Below are positions 17,564-26,628 of a stretch of 64,000 bases of DNA, in pieces (the first letter of the stretch is position 1; every line of letters begins with the position of its first letter). A model generated the notes under the pieces. It was not told where the DNA came from. It made no database searches and saw only the letters and a list, made by a program, of their open reading frames with translations. The position numbers were made by a program, and so were the translations under genes. The DNA comes from Aromatoleum aromaticum EbN1 (GTDB taxonomy: Bacteria; Pseudomonadota; Gammaproteobacteria; Burkholderiales; Rhodocyclaceae), in NCBI RefSeq assembly GCF_000025965.1, contig NC_006513.1:3837400-3901399 (forward strand). The letters run 5' to 3'.

Positions 17564-19357
17564 TCAGAAGTGCGCTTCGTCGAGAGCCAGCGCGCCGGCG
17601 GCTCCGTTCACCACTGCGTACGCCAGCGCCGGAGCGAGCGACAGGACGTGGTCGGCGTAAAAACGCGCCGTCACGATCTTCGTCCGATAGAACTCATCGT
17701 CGGACCCGGCCGCGATTCGAGCCTGCGAAGCCAGCGCCGCGCGCGCCATTTGCCATCCGCCGCCGACGATACCGAGCAGCTTCAGGAACGGCACCGAACC
17801 GACCGAGGCCGCCTTGATGTCGTTGTTGTACGTCGCGAGGATGTAGTCCACCGCCGCTTCAACCGCCGCGATGCCGGCGTCGAGCGATTTGCGGATCGCC
17901 GCGAACGCTTCGCCCTGCTGCTCCGCAAGTTGGCCCTGGACGGCCCGCATGTCGCCGATCAGCGCTCTGACCGTCACGCCGTTCTCACGCGCGATCTTCC
18001 GCCCGATCAGGTCATTCGCCTGGATGGCCGTCGTGCCTTCGTAGATCGTCGTGATCCGCGCATCGCGCAGATGCTGCGCCGCTCCGGCCTCTTCGATGAA
18101 GCCCATGCCGCCGTGCACCTGCACGCCCGTCGACGCGATGTCGATGGAATTCTCGGTGCACCATCCCTTGACGACCGGAATCATCAGGTCGACGAAAGCC
18201 TGCTTCTGCGCCCGCACCGCAGCGTCCGGATGCCGATGCGCGAGGTCGGTCGCTGCGCCGACGACGTAGGCAAGCGCCCGCATCGCCTCGGTCTGCGATT
18301 TCATCGACATCAGCATGCGGCGCACGTCGGGGTGATGGAGGATCGACACTTTCGGTCCGCCGCGCACCCCGGCTTCAGTGCCCTGCACGCGATCCTTCGC
18401 GTAGGCCAAGGCATGCTGGTAGGCGCGCTCGGACAACGCCAGGCCTTCCATGCCGACTGCAAAGCGCGCCTCGTTCATCATGATGAACATGTACTCGAGG
18501 CCGCGGTTCGCCTCGCCGACCAGCGTGCCGATCGCACCGCCGCTGTCGCCGAACGCGAGCACGCAGGTCGGGCTCGCGTGGATGCCGAGCTTGTGCTCGA
18601 TCGAGACACACTGCACGTCGTTGCGCTCGCCGGGCGTGCCGTCGGCATTGAGCAGGAACTTCGGCACGACGAAGAGCGAAATCCCCTTCACGCCTTCGGG
18701 AGCGTCCGGAAGGCGTGCAAGCACCAGGTGAACGATGTTGTCGGTCAGGTCGTGCTCACCATAGGTGATGAATATCTTCTGTCCGAAGAGGCGGTAGGTG
18801 CCGTCGCCCTGGGGTTCGGCGCGCGTGCGCACCGCCGCCAGATCGGACCCCGCCTGCGGCTCGGTGAGGTTCATCGTGCCGGTCCACTCGCCGCTGATCA
18901 TCTTCGGCAGGTAAGCGGCCTTCTGCTCGTCGCTGCCGCGCAGCGCGACCGCCTCGATCGCACCGTTGGTCAGCATCGGGCACAGCGAGAAAGCCATGTT
19001 CGCCGCCTTCCACATTTCCATGACGGCAGTCGAGAGCAGCTTCGGCAACCCCTGGCCGCCGTATTCGGGATCGCCTGCGACCGCAGTCCAACCGGCCTCG
19101 GAAAACTGGCGATAAGCCTCCTTCCAGCCGGGCGCCGTCGTGACCTTGCCATGGTCCCACTTCGCACCCTCCTGGTCCCCGACCCGGTTCAGGGGCGCCA
19201 GAATGCCGCTGGCGAACTTGTTCGCTTCGTCCAGGATCGCATCGACCAGGTCGCTCGACACATCTTCGCAGCCAGGAAGCTTTGCGACTTCCTGCAGGCC
19301 GGCCAGTTCGTGCATGACGAACTGCATGTCGCGAACGGGTGCAGTGTATTGGCTCAT
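17564..19357 (-). CDS. Acyl-CoA dehydrogenase, ~600-residue type
   Basis: The 597-residue FAD enzyme has the acyl-CoA dehydrogenase N-terminal (about 40-160), middle (about 160-280, MNLTEPQAGSDLAAVRTRA) and C-terminal (about 285-460) domains, plus the extra C-terminal domain (about 470-590) that marks this longer subfamily. The motif ARITTIYEGTTAIQ holds the glutamate likely to be the catalytic base. It oxidises an acyl-CoA to the 2-enoyl-CoA and passes electrons to ETF, whose genes lie upstream on the same strand. Close relatives are often annotated as 3-methylmercaptopropionyl-CoA dehydrogenases (DmdC); the true substrate cannot be read. The start has AGAGG upstream. Confidence 0.92.
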   Translation of the reverse strand: MSQYTAPVRDMQFVMHELAGLQEVAKLPGCEDVSSDLVDAILDEANKFASGILAPLNRVGDQEGAKWDHGKVTTAPGWKEAYRQFSEAGWTAVAGDPEYGGQGLPKLLSTAVMEMWKAANMAFSLCPMLTNGAIEAVALRGSDEQKAAYLPKMISGEWTGTMNLTEPQAGSDLAAVRTRAEPQGDGTYRLFGQKIFITYGEHDLTDNIVHLVLARLPDAPEGVKGISLFVVPKFLLNADGTPGERNDVQCVSIEHKLGIHASPTCVLAFGDSGGAIGTLVGEANRGLEYMFIMMNEARFAVGMEGLALSERAYQHALAYAKDRVQGTEAGVRGGPKVSILHHPDVRRMLMSMKSQTEAMRALAYVVGAATDLAHRHPDAAVRAQKQAFVDLMIPVVKGWCTENSIDIASTGVQVHGGMGFIEEAGAAQHLRDARITTIYEGTTAIQANDLIGRKIARENGVTVRALIGDMRAVQGQLAEQQGEAFAAIRKSLDAGIAAVEAAVDYILATYNNDIKAASVGSVPFLKLLGIVGGGWQMARAALASQARIAAGSDDEFYRTKIVTARFYADHVLSLAPALAYAVVNGAAGALALDEAHF

Positions 19358-19416
19358 TTTTCTAACCTCTCCAGTAGTACTTTGTTGTAATTTGCGGCTC
19401 TTGCTGCCGCGTCGGG

Positions 19417-20082
19417 TTACTTGTCGATCAGATAGCGGCGGTCATCGAACGCCACCACCCAGTCGGGCCGGTACACCACCATCAGCGTGATCGCCGCCCC
19501 GCTCATCCATGCCTCCGCAAAACCGAGCAACAGGAGGTAAGGAAGATAATCGCTGGCCAGAAATGCAAATGAATAAGCACTGCCCGCCACCATCGCCGCG
19601 GCGGCAAGAGCGCCCTGCAGCATCGCCGTGACCGCGGAGCCGATGAAGGCCACGACGAAGATGAACACGAACAAATGCGCCGGCAGGCGACGTTCCACCG
19701 TGCGCAGCCACAGTTGTGCGGCGAGCACCGGAGCGACGCCCATCAGCAGGAAATTGAGCGGCCAGGCTTGCCACTCGAGTGCCCCGTTCAGCGTGATGCC
19801 GGCCAACGCCAGCCCCAGCGCGACGATCGCCAGCCGGGGACCCAGCGCAAGGGTGGCGACCATTGCGCCGAGCAAATGGAGGTTCAGGCCAGGCTTGACG
19901 CCGGCCCTCAGGCTCCACAACAGGATCAGGCTTACGACGAAGCCGAGCAGCAGGTTCAGCTGCGCCGGCGCTGCAACGTGCGTCCATCGAACGGTCACTG
20001 CAAGGTGATGGAACACGAACAGCGAAAGAATGAGCGAAATCCAGTGCCAGGAGGCGGGAAACAGTGAGACAGGAAGGTCCAA
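19417..20082 (-). CDS. CbiM-like ECF-transporter membrane protein, orphan
   Basis: The 221-residue protein has about six membrane helices. The core [22 protein letters not shown] and the end [31 protein letters not shown] resemble the CbiM/CbiMN family of energy-coupling-factor substrate components, used for cobalt or nickel. No CbiN, CbiQ or CbiO gene is adjacent; it lies between etfA and the acyl-CoA dehydrogenase on the same strand. It may use an ATPase encoded elsewhere, work alone, or do something else. The metal specificity is not assigned. Confidence 0.7.
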   Translation of the reverse strand: MDLPVSLFPASWHWISLILSLFVFHHLAVTVRWTHVAAPAQLNLLLGFVVSLILLWSLRAGVKPGLNLHLLGAMVATLALGPRLAIVALGLALAGITLNGALEWQAWPLNFLLMGVAPVLAAQLWLRTVERRLPAHLFVFIFVVAFIGSAVTAMLQGALAAAAMVAGSAYSFAFLASDYLPYLLLLGFAEAWMSGAAITLMVVYRPDWVVAFDDRRYLIDK

Positions 20083-20136
20083 TCTCGCTGCTCCCCGTGC
20101 CGGTCCGGGTCCGGGTCCGGTTTCGCTCGCGCGGCG

Positions 20137-21099
20137 TCAGCCTACCGCGTTGGTCAGCTCGGGGACGAGCTCGAACAGATCGCCGACGAGCCCGTAGTCG
20201 GCGACCTGGAAGATCGGCGCTTCCGGATCCTTGTTGATCGCGACGATGACCTTCGAGTCCTTCATGCCCGCCAGGTGCTGGATCGCGCCCGAGACGCCGA
20301 CCGCGATGTAGAGCTGCGGCGCGACGATCTTGCCGGTCTGGCCGACCTGGTAGTCGTTCGGCGCGAAACCGGCATCGACCGCAGCGCGCGAAGCGCCGAG
20401 CGCGGCACCGAGCTTGTCGGCGAGCGGCTCGAGCAGCTTGTGGTAGTTCTCGCCGCTGCCCAGACCCCGGCCGCCGGAGACGATGATCTTCGCAGCACCC
20501 AGTTCGGGGCGCGCGCTCTTCGTGAGCTCGCGTCCGACGAGCTTCGCCACGCCGAGGTCGGGCCCTGCGGCGAGCGCTTCGACTGCGGCTCCGCCTTCAT
20601 TGGCGACTGCGGCCGCTTCGAACGCGGTCGTGCGCACCGTCAGCACTTTCACGCCATCGGAGCTCTTGACGGTCGCGAGCGCGTTGCCGGCGTAGATCGG
20701 ACGCTGGAAAGTGTCGGCCGATTCGATCGCGACGACGTCGGAGATTTGCGCGACGTCGAGGAGTGCCGCCACGCGCGGAGTGACATTCTTGCCGTACGAG
20801 GTGCCGGGCGCGACGACGTGCGAGTAGTCGCCGGCCTCATCTGCAACTGATGCGACGACGAGCGCCGCGACGTTCTCGGCGGTCTGCGCGTCGTAGTGCG
20901 CGGCATCGGCGACGCGCACCTTGGCCACGCCTGCGAGCTTCGCGGCTTCTGCCGCGGCCGCGGCGCAGTTCGCGCCCGCGACGAGGACATGCACTTCACC
21001 TCCGGCCGCCTTGCCGAGCTCGGTGGCCGCAGCCACGGCGTTCAGGGTCGCGGCCTTCAGGCTCGCGTTGTCGTGTTCAGCAATAACCAGAATCGCCAT
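20137..21099 (-). CDS. etfA: Electron transfer flavoprotein alpha subunit
   Basis: The 320-residue protein begins [20 protein letters not shown] and has the FAD-binding C-terminal domain ([82 protein letters not shown]). It pairs with EtfB to carry electrons from acyl-CoA dehydrogenases to ETF-ubiquinone oxidoreductase. ATG at 21099 lies two bases after the etfB stop. A much longer open frame upstream is only a shadow of etfB. Confidence 0.96.
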   Translation of the reverse strand: MAILVIAEHDNASLKAATLNAVAAATELGKAAGGEVHVLVAGANCAAAAAEAAKLAGVAKVRVADAAHYDAQTAENVAALVVASVADEAGDYSHVVAPGTSYGKNVTPRVAALLDVAQISDVVAIESADTFQRPIYAGNALATVKSSDGVKVLTVRTTAFEAAAVANEGGAAVEALAAGPDLGVAKLVGRELTKSARPELGAAKIIVSGGRGLGSGENYHKLLEPLADKLGAALGASRAAVDAGFAPNDYQVGQTGKIVAPQLYIAVGVSGAIQHLAGMKDSKVIVAINKDPEAPIFQVADYGLVGDLFELVPELTNAVG

Positions 21100-21101
21100 G
21101 T

Positions 21102-21851
21102 TCAGATCACCTTCGCTTCGTTCTTGAGCTTGTCGACGAGCTGCGCAACGTCGGCAACGCGTACGCCGGCGCTGCGCTTCGCGGGTTCGACGACTTTCAG
21201 CGTCGCCAGGCGCGGTGCGACATCGACGCCGAGGTCGGCGGGCTTGACCGTCTCGAGCGGCTTTTTCTTCGCTTTCATGATGTTCGGCAGCGTCGCGTAG
21301 CGCGGCTCGTTCAGGCGCAGATCGGTCGTGACGACTGCCGGCAGCTTGATTTCGAGGGTTTCGAGGCCGCCGTCGATCTCGCGCGTGACGGTCGCAGCGC
21401 CGCCGGCAATGACGAGCTTCGACGCGAAAGTGGCTTGCGGCCAGCTCATCAACGCGGCCAGCATCTGACCGGTCTGGTTCGAATCGTCGTCGATCGCCTG
21501 CTTGCCGCAAATCACCACCTGCGGAGCTTCCTTGTCGCACAGCGCTTTCAGGAGCTTCGCGACGGCGAGCGGCTGCAGTTCGACGTCGGTCTCGACGAGG
21601 ATGCCGCGGTCCGCGCCGATCGCCATCGCCGCGCGCAGCGTCTCCTGGCACGCGGCGACGCCGCAGCTCACCGCCACCACTTCGGTCGCAATACCGGCTT
21701 CCTTCAGCCGCACCGCTTCTTCGATTGCAATCTCGTCGAACGGATTCATCGACATCTTCACGTTGGCGATATCCACGCCGGTGCCGTCGCTCTTGACACG
21801 CACCTTGACGTTGTAATCGACCACGCGCTTAACGGGTACGAGGATCTTCAA
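21102..21851 (-). CDS. etfB: Electron transfer flavoprotein beta subunit
   Basis: The 249-residue protein is a standard Etf[20 protein letters not shown], then [19 protein letters not shown] and the AMP-binding [24 protein letters not shown]. It starts at TTG (21851), supported by AAGGAG eight bases upstream. It is the first gene of etfB-etfA and is divergent from a TetR-family regulator; the 137-167 bp between them contain likely operator repeats. Confidence 0.96.
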   Translation of the reverse strand: MKILVPVKRVVDYNVKVRVKSDGTGVDIANVKMSMNPFDEIAIEEAVRLKEAGIATEVVAVSCGVAACQETLRAAMAIGADRGILVETDVELQPLAVAKLLKALCDKEAPQVVICGKQAIDDDSNQTGQMLAALMSWPQATFASKLVIAGGAATVTREIDGGLETLEIKLPAVVTTDLRLNEPRYATLPNIMKAKKKPLETVKPADLGVDVAPRLATLKVVEPAKRSAGVRVADVAQLVDKLKNEAKVI

Positions 21852-21954
21852 TGCCGCGCTCCTTAATCTGTCTGGTCAGTGTTTTTATGGGTCCGAGCAT
21901 TATGTCACTGCCCGAAATCGAATGACACCTTGACCGCCGCTCCAAAAAATCGTT

Positions 21955-22022
21955 CCATACGCATCGGTATGGACACGTACGGTAGCGTATGGTCCAGGAT
22001 TCGTCAATACTATCCCGTATGG
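21955..22022. promoter_or_regulatory. Candidate TetR operator region (GTATGG repeats)
   Basis: CCATAC-GCATCG-GTATGG (21955-21972) is a perfect 6-bp dyad. Two more GTATGG copies follow at 21987-21992 and 22017-22022, spaced 20 and 30 bp from the previous copy, so all three lie on the same face of the helix. The region lies between divergent etfB and the TetR gene and runs into the possible starts of the latter. A TetR dimer bound here would repress both directions. Binding is inferred. Confidence 0.6.
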
Positions 22023-22621
22023 AAAACGTCGTGAACAAACCCCGGGTTCAACTCGATCGTGATGCATGGATCGTTGCCGCCACTGACGTGCTCGCCGAGG
22101 AAGGCGTCGCCGGTCTGCGCGTCGAAGTGCTGGCCAAGCGCCTGAAAGTCACGAAAGGAAGCTTCTATTGGCACTTCCAGGATCGGCACGACCTGCTGAT
22201 GGCCGTGTTGCAGACCTGGCGCGACGGGCGGATCCGCGACATCGTCAAGCAGACCCGGGCGGACCCCGGGCGCGAGCTGGAGCAGATCTACCACGTCATC
22301 GACATCTACAGCACAAGCCGCAGTCGCCGCGGTGCGATGATCGAACTGGCGGTGCGCGACTGGGCGCGGCGCGACCCGGAAACTGCCGCAATCGTCGCCG
22401 AAGTCGACGACATCCGGCTACGCTGCGCGCGCGACCTGTTTCTCGCCTGCGCCGTGCCGATGGAAGAAGCATCGAGCCGCTGCATGCTGCTTTATGCATA
22501 CGTATTCGGGATTTCGCTGATGATCTATGACAAGTTCGACAGCGACGTGGCGCGCGTCAAGCGCGATATCGCCGACCTCATTGCCCAGTCCGCAAACATG
22601 AAGAAAAGGCAGTCGGCCTAA
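22019..22621 (+). CDS. TetR-family regulator of the acyl-CoA/ETF cluster
   Basis: The N-terminal TetR helix-turn-helix (WIVAATDVLAEEGVAGLRVEVLAKRLKVTKGSFYWHFQDRHDLL) is clear, followed by an all-helical ligand domain to the end (about 200 residues). Three starts are possible: ATG 21989, ATG 22019 and GTG 22031. The last has GGAAAA upstream, and the first lies within the GTATGG repeats; I use 22019. It is divergent from etfB and convergent with tatD, with 3' ends overlapping by a few bases. In related organisms such regulators bind acyl-CoA and control beta-oxidation genes; that role is inferred from position. Confidence 0.88.
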   Translation: MENVVNKPRVQLDRDAWIVAATDVLAEEGVAGLRVEVLAKRLKVTKGSFYWHFQDRHDLLMAVLQTWRDGRIRDIVKQTRADPGRELEQIYHVIDIYSTSRSRRGAMIELAVRDWARRDPETAAIVAEVDDIRLRCARDLFLACAVPMEEASSRCMLLYAYVFGISLMIYDKFDSDVARVKRDIADLIAQSANMKKRQSA

Positions 22622-23385
22622 AGTCTTCCGGCAAAAACCGAAACTGCGTTGCGACCCGTCGCCGCGATCACCTCATCGACCGCAGTCCCCCTCAGGTCGG
22701 CGAGAATCCGGGCATAGCGCAACAGGTTGCACGGCTCGTTGCGCCGCCCCTGCGCCCATGCGGGGGACATGTCCGGCGCATCCGTCTCGAGAACGAGCGT
22801 GTCCAGCGGCAGGGTCGCCGCAAGGGCACGGATGCGCCGCGAGCCGTCGAAACTCATCGCCCCGCCGAAACCCAGCTTGAAGCCCATCGCGATGAACGCG
22901 TCGGCCTGCTGCCGGCTGCCGTTGAACGCATGCGCGATGCCGCCCGCCACCTCGATGCGTCGCAAATGCTTGAGGACCGCGTCGACCGCGCGTCGCACAT
23001 GCAGGATCACCGGCAGATCGAAGCGGCGCGCGAGCTTGAGCTGCGCGATGTAGAACTGCTCCTGACGGTTCCTGTTCCGCTCGCTATCGACGAGGAAATC
23101 GAGTCCGATCTCGCCCACGGCAACGGCATCGCCCTTGCTCAGGCGATCCTCGACAACCGCCAGATCGTCAGGTCCCGCCGCGTCGACGTACAGCGGATGG
23201 ATGCCGTAGGCGTGGCGGATGTCGGGATGCACCGCGGCGAGCGCCGCGACGCGGTCGAAGTTCGCGACCTCGACGCCCGGGACGACGAAACGCGCTATGC
23301 CGGCCGATCGGGCCGACGCGAGCACGGCTTCGCGGTCGTGCTCGAATTCGTCGGCATCGAGGTGGATATGGGTGTCGACAAGCAT
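22618..23385 (-). CDS. tatD: TatD-family metal-dependent hydrolase
   Basis: The protein of about 255 residues has TatD motifs: the N-terminal metal ligands DTHIHLD, GEIGLDF, ILHVRRA, IAHAFNGS and LETDAPDMSP. TatD enzymes are metal-dependent DNases or hydrolases with roles in DNA repair and 3' processing. ATG at 23385 places the DTHIHLD motif at the N-terminus as usual; a GTG at 23409 is an alternative. It follows the enoyl-CoA hydratase gene closely on the same strand but has no obvious metabolic link. Confidence 0.9.
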   Translation of the reverse strand: MLVDTHIHLDADEFEHDREAVLASARSAGIARFVVPGVEVANFDRVAALAAVHPDIRHAYGIHPLYVDAAGPDDLAVVEDRLSKGDAVAVGEIGLDFLVDSERNRNRQEQFYIAQLKLARRFDLPVILHVRRAVDAVLKHLRRIEVAGGIAHAFNGSRQQADAFIAMGFKLGFGGAMSFDGSRRIRALAATLPLDTLVLETDAPDMSPAWAQGRRNEPCNLLRYARILADLRGTAVDEVIAATGRNAVSVFAGRL

Positions 23386-23428
23386 TGGGATGTCGACAGA
23401 CACGGGCACACCCGCCGTCCGCGCCGAC

Positions 23429-24229
23429 TCAGCACCCGCGCCATTGCGGCTTGCGTTTACCGACGAAGGCGTCGATGCCCTCGGCAGCGTCCTCGGTCAT
23501 CATGTTGCAGGCCATTGTCTCGGCTGCCATCTGGTAAGCGGCCTCCATTCCCATCTCGAGCTGGCGGTAGAACATCTGCTTGCCCATCCGTACCGCGACC
23601 GGCGATTTCGCACAGATCGACGCGGTGAGTTTCGCGACCTCGTCGTCGAGTTGCTCGAGCGGCACGACACGATTGACCAGCCCGCGGCGCTGGGCTTCGG
23701 GCGCATCGATGAAATCGCCGGTGACGAGCATCTCGAACGCCTCCTTGCGCCCCATGTTGCGCGACAAACCCACGCTGGGTGTCGCGCAGAACAGGCCGAC
23801 GTTGATGCCCGACACGGCGAACCGGGCGACGTCGGCCGCGACCGCGAGGTCACACATCGACACCAGCTGGCACCCGGCAGCGGTCGCGATGCCGTGCACC
23901 CGCGCGATCACCGGCTGCGGCATCTCGGTCAGCTTGACCATGAACCGGCCGCACAGGCGAAACAGCGCCTGCTGGAACTCGAGCCCAGGGTTGCCGCGCA
24001 TCTCCTTGAGGTCGTGCCCGGCGCAAAACGCCTTGCCTTCCCCGGACAGGACGACCACGCGCACGCTGGCGTCCGCCGCGATCGCGTCGATCTCCTCGAT
24101 CAGCGCTTCGAGCATCGCCTGCGACAGCGAATTGAACTGGCCGGGCCGGTTCAGGGCAAGGTGCGCGACGCCGCCTTCATCGCGGCGCAGCAGCAGAGTT
24201 TCGGCATCGGATTGCGGCACTGCGCTCAT
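23429..24229 (-). CDS. Enoyl-CoA hydratase/isomerase family protein
   Basis: The 266-residue crotonase-fold protein has the oxyanion-hole segments (FCAGHDLKEM and HGIATAAGCQLVSMCDLAVAA) and a C-terminal helix typical of hydratases. The usual second catalytic glutamate region reads INVGLFCATPSVGLSRNMG, as in the ECHDC3-like subgroup, which often lacks a standard catalytic pair; genuine hydratase activity is therefore uncertain. GGAGAAGTAGAA precedes the ATG. It lies 24 bases after the acyl-CoA synthetase gene and likely shares its transcript. Confidence 0.88.
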   Translation of the reverse strand: MSAVPQSDAETLLLRRDEGGVAHLALNRPGQFNSLSQAMLEALIEEIDAIAADASVRVVVLSGEGKAFCAGHDLKEMRGNPGLEFQQALFRLCGRFMVKLTEMPQPVIARVHGIATAAGCQLVSMCDLAVAADVARFAVSGINVGLFCATPSVGLSRNMGRKEAFEMLVTGDFIDAPEAQRRGLVNRVVPLEQLDDEVAKLTASICAKSPVAVRMGKQMFYRQLEMGMEAAYQMAAETMACNMMTEDAAEGIDAFVGKRKPQWRGC

Positions 24230-24253
24230 TTCTACTTCTCCCGATCGGTCTAT

Positions 24254-25906
24254 TTATTCGAAGGACTGAGTCGATTTCGCCTGCTCACGCAGCACGAACT
24301 TCTGGATCTTGCCGGTCGAAGTCTTCGGCAACGGCCCGAAGATGATTTTCTTCGGCGACTTGAAGCCGGCGAGATGCTCGCGGCAGTGCGCGACCAGCTC
24401 TGCTTCGGTCACCGTCGTCCCTTCGCGCAGCTCGACGAAAGCTGCCGGCACTTCGCCCCACTTCGGATCGGGCAGCGCGACGACCGCTGCCGCCATCACG
24501 GCCGGGTGCTTGTACAGCGCGTCCTCGACTTCGATCGACGAGATGTTCTCGCCCCCGGAGATGATCACGTCCTTCGAGCGGTCCTTGATCTTGACGTAGC
24601 CGTCGGCCTGCATCACCGCCAGGTCGCCAGTGTGGTACCAGCCGCCGCGAAACGACTCCTCGGTCGCGTCGGGGTTCTTCAGATACCCCTTCATCACGAG
24701 GTTGCCGCGGAACATGATCTCGCCCATCGTCTGGTTGTCCCAGGGCACCGGCTCCATCGTCTGCGGATCCAGCACCGTGATGCCCTCTTGCGCGTGGTAG
24801 CGCACGCCCTGGCGCCCGTTCAGTGCGATCTGCTCGGCGAGCGGGAGATCCTTCCACTCGTCATGTTTCGCGCAGACTGCGGCGGGGCCGTAGGTTTCGG
24901 TGAGGCCGTACACGTGAGTCAGGTCGATGCCGATTTTCGCCATCCCTTCGATCACCGCGGCAGGCGGCGGCGCCGCGGCGACAAGGCCATACATCTTGTG
25001 ATCGATGCCTTCGCGCCAGGATTCGGGCGCGTTCGCGAGCATCGAATGGACGATCGGTGCGCCGCAATAGTGCGTGACGCCATGCTCGCGGATCGCTTCG
25101 AAGATCAGGCGCGGATCGACGCGGCGCAGACAGACGTTGGTGCCGGCGTTGGCCGCCATCGTCCACGCGAAGCACCAGCCGTTGCAGTGGAACATCGGCA
25201 ACGTCCACAGGTACACCGAATGCGGCGGCATGCCCCAGCTGACGATGTTGCTCATCGCATTGAGGTACGCGCCGCGGTGATGATAGACGACGCCTTTCGG
25301 ATTGCCGGTCGTGCCGGACGTGTAGTTCAGCGAAATCGCGTCCCATTCGTCGGCAGGCTGTTCGAAGGCGAAATCGGGGCTGCCCGTCTCGAGCAGCGCC
25401 TCGTATTCGAGCGTGCCGACGCGGTCGCCCGGCCCGCTGTATTCCGGGTCATCGACATCGATGACGATCAGGTCCGGCCGGTTCGCGAGTTCAATTGCCT
25501 TCGCCATGACCCGGGCGAACTCGCGGTCCGTGATCAGCACCTTCGCTTCGGCATGGTTGAGCATGAACGCGACGGTTTCGGGCTCGAGGCGCGTGTTGAT
25601 CGTGTTGAGCACCGCACCCGTCGCCGGGACACCGAAATGGCATTCGAACATTTCCGGAGTGTTGTTGAGGACGACCGCGACAGTATCGTTCTTCCCGACG
25701 CCGAGTTGCTTCAGCGCCGATGCCAGACGACGGCTGCGCGTATAGCTTTCCAGCCACGTGTAGCGACGTGCGCCGTGGATGACGGCGATCCGGTCCGGAT
25801 AAACGTAGGCGCTGCGCTCGATGAACGTCAGCGGCGTGAGCGGGACGTAATTGGCGGCATTCTTCTCCAGACCAATCTCGTAGGGTGACGATTCGCGTTC
25901 GGTCAT
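24254..25906 (-). CDS. Acyl-CoA synthetase (AMP-forming)
   Basis: The 550-residue ANL-superfamily enzyme has the P-loop LNYTSGTTGNPKGVVYHH, the acyl-binding GLTETYGP, the hinge YHTGDLAVMQADGYVKIKDRSKDVIISGGENISSIEVE and the catalytic lysine near the C-terminus (PKTSTGKIQKFVLR). It activates a fatty or aromatic acid to its CoA thioester via an acyl adenylate. Sequence style is closest to medium/long-chain AlkK-like ligases; the substrate is not assigned. GGAGCAGAA precedes the ATG. It is the first gene of the synthetase-hydratase-tatD run, and with ETF and the dehydrogenase provides most steps of a beta-oxidation-like route. Confidence 0.92.
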   Translation of the reverse strand: MTERESSPYEIGLEKNAANYVPLTPLTFIERSAYVYPDRIAVIHGARRYTWLESYTRSRRLASALKQLGVGKNDTVAVVLNNTPEMFECHFGVPATGAVLNTINTRLEPETVAFMLNHAEAKVLITDREFARVMAKAIELANRPDLIVIDVDDPEYSGPGDRVGTLEYEALLETGSPDFAFEQPADEWDAISLNYTSGTTGNPKGVVYHHRGAYLNAMSNIVSWGMPPHSVYLWTLPMFHCNGWCFAWTMAANAGTNVCLRRVDPRLIFEAIREHGVTHYCGAPIVHSMLANAPESWREGIDHKMYGLVAAAPPPAAVIEGMAKIGIDLTHVYGLTETYGPAAVCAKHDEWKDLPLAEQIALNGRQGVRYHAQEGITVLDPQTMEPVPWDNQTMGEIMFRGNLVMKGYLKNPDATEESFRGGWYHTGDLAVMQADGYVKIKDRSKDVIISGGENISSIEVEDALYKHPAVMAAAVVALPDPKWGEVPAAFVELREGTTVTEAELVAHCREHLAGFKSPKKIIFGPLPKTSTGKIQKFVLREQAKSTQSFE

Positions 25907-25952
25907 TTCTGCTCCGCAGTCAGGATTATTGCAGTGAGGTGGATGCGGGCCG

Positions 25953-26609
25953 CTAGCGTTTGCAGCGTCCTGAGGTATTCAATCCCTGGGCCGCTTCAGG
26001 GTCAAGGCTCGCCAGCCAGAATGAAACGTCATGCGCCAGCCGCTGCACGGCCCGCCGGAAGGCAAACACGCCGCCGGCTGCATCCGGGGTCGGCGTCGGC
26101 TCGCTGACGACGAGCGTGCGATGTGCCAGTTCGGCATCGCTGCGCGGAGCGAGGAGCGCAGCACGGGCGACGATCGTTGCATGGCTGCTCTGTTCACTGT
26201 CGAACACCTGTACGAATTCGTCCAGCTCGATACGCAAGCGGCATTCGCCGTCGGCGGTCCGGTTCGCGGTTCGGTTCGCAGTCCCATTCATCGTCAGCGC
26301 GCGGTCGAGCGCAACGCGCAGCATTTCGGCCGGCTCCGCGACCCAGCGCGTCTCGGAATACGCTTCCCGCTGCGCCGGCTGTCGATAATCGAGCCGGTAT
26401 TGCATCGCACCGGTCGACAACCATGACGGCGCCCGCACGTCGACGCGCGTCGGCGGGAATTCCAGCGCCGTCTCGACCGGCTCCACGAGCCCCAGGTCGA
26501 AAAAAGTGAAGCGCTCGGCCGGCACCCCGAGGTTGCCGCATCCTCCCAAGGCCGTCGTGAGCGCCAGCATGAGCAGTCCGGATCGTCCTGCCTTCATCGA
26601 CATCAACAT
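25953..26609 (-). CDS. ABC-type transport auxiliary lipoprotein (PqiC/MlaB-side)
   Basis: The 218-residue protein has a lipoprotein signal with lipobox LGGC (Cys near residue 24) and an ABC_trans_aux-type domain (FTFFDLGLVEP, APSWLSTGAMQYRLDYRQPAQREAYSETRWVAEPAEMLR, LRIELDEFVQVFDS). Such outer-membrane lipoproteins work with MCE transporters such as PqiAB. AGGAAA stands before the ATG at 26609. It closes the Mla-type operon, 19 bases after the MCE protein. A tandem ANRT repeat (residues about 108-118) disturbs the domain slightly. Confidence 0.88.
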   Translation of the reverse strand: MLMSMKAGRSGLLMLALTTALGGCGNLGVPAERFTFFDLGLVEPVETALEFPPTRVDVRAPSWLSTGAMQYRLDYRQPAQREAYSETRWVAEPAEMLRVALDRALTMNGTANRTANRTADGECRLRIELDEFVQVFDSEQSSHATIVARAALLAPRSDAELAHRTLVVSEPTPTPDAAGGVFAFRRAVQRLAHDVSFWLASLDPEAAQGLNTSGRCKR

Positions 26610-26628
26610 TGCGCAGTTTCCTGTCCGA

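Noticed and set aside
20137-21651. A 504-codon reading of etfA that extends into etfB
   Set aside because: The N-terminal 184 codons are Arg-rich shadow of etfB; EtfA homology starts at the ATG at 21099.
21955-22022. GTATGG repeats as a CRISPR or iteron array
   Set aside because: Only three 6-bp units, with no uniform longer repeat or spacers; they fit an operator better.
23219-25888. Plus-strand open frame of about 890 codons opposite the hydratase and acyl-CoA synthetase
   Set aside because: It is the mirror of two clear enzymes; no conserved motif or start signal.
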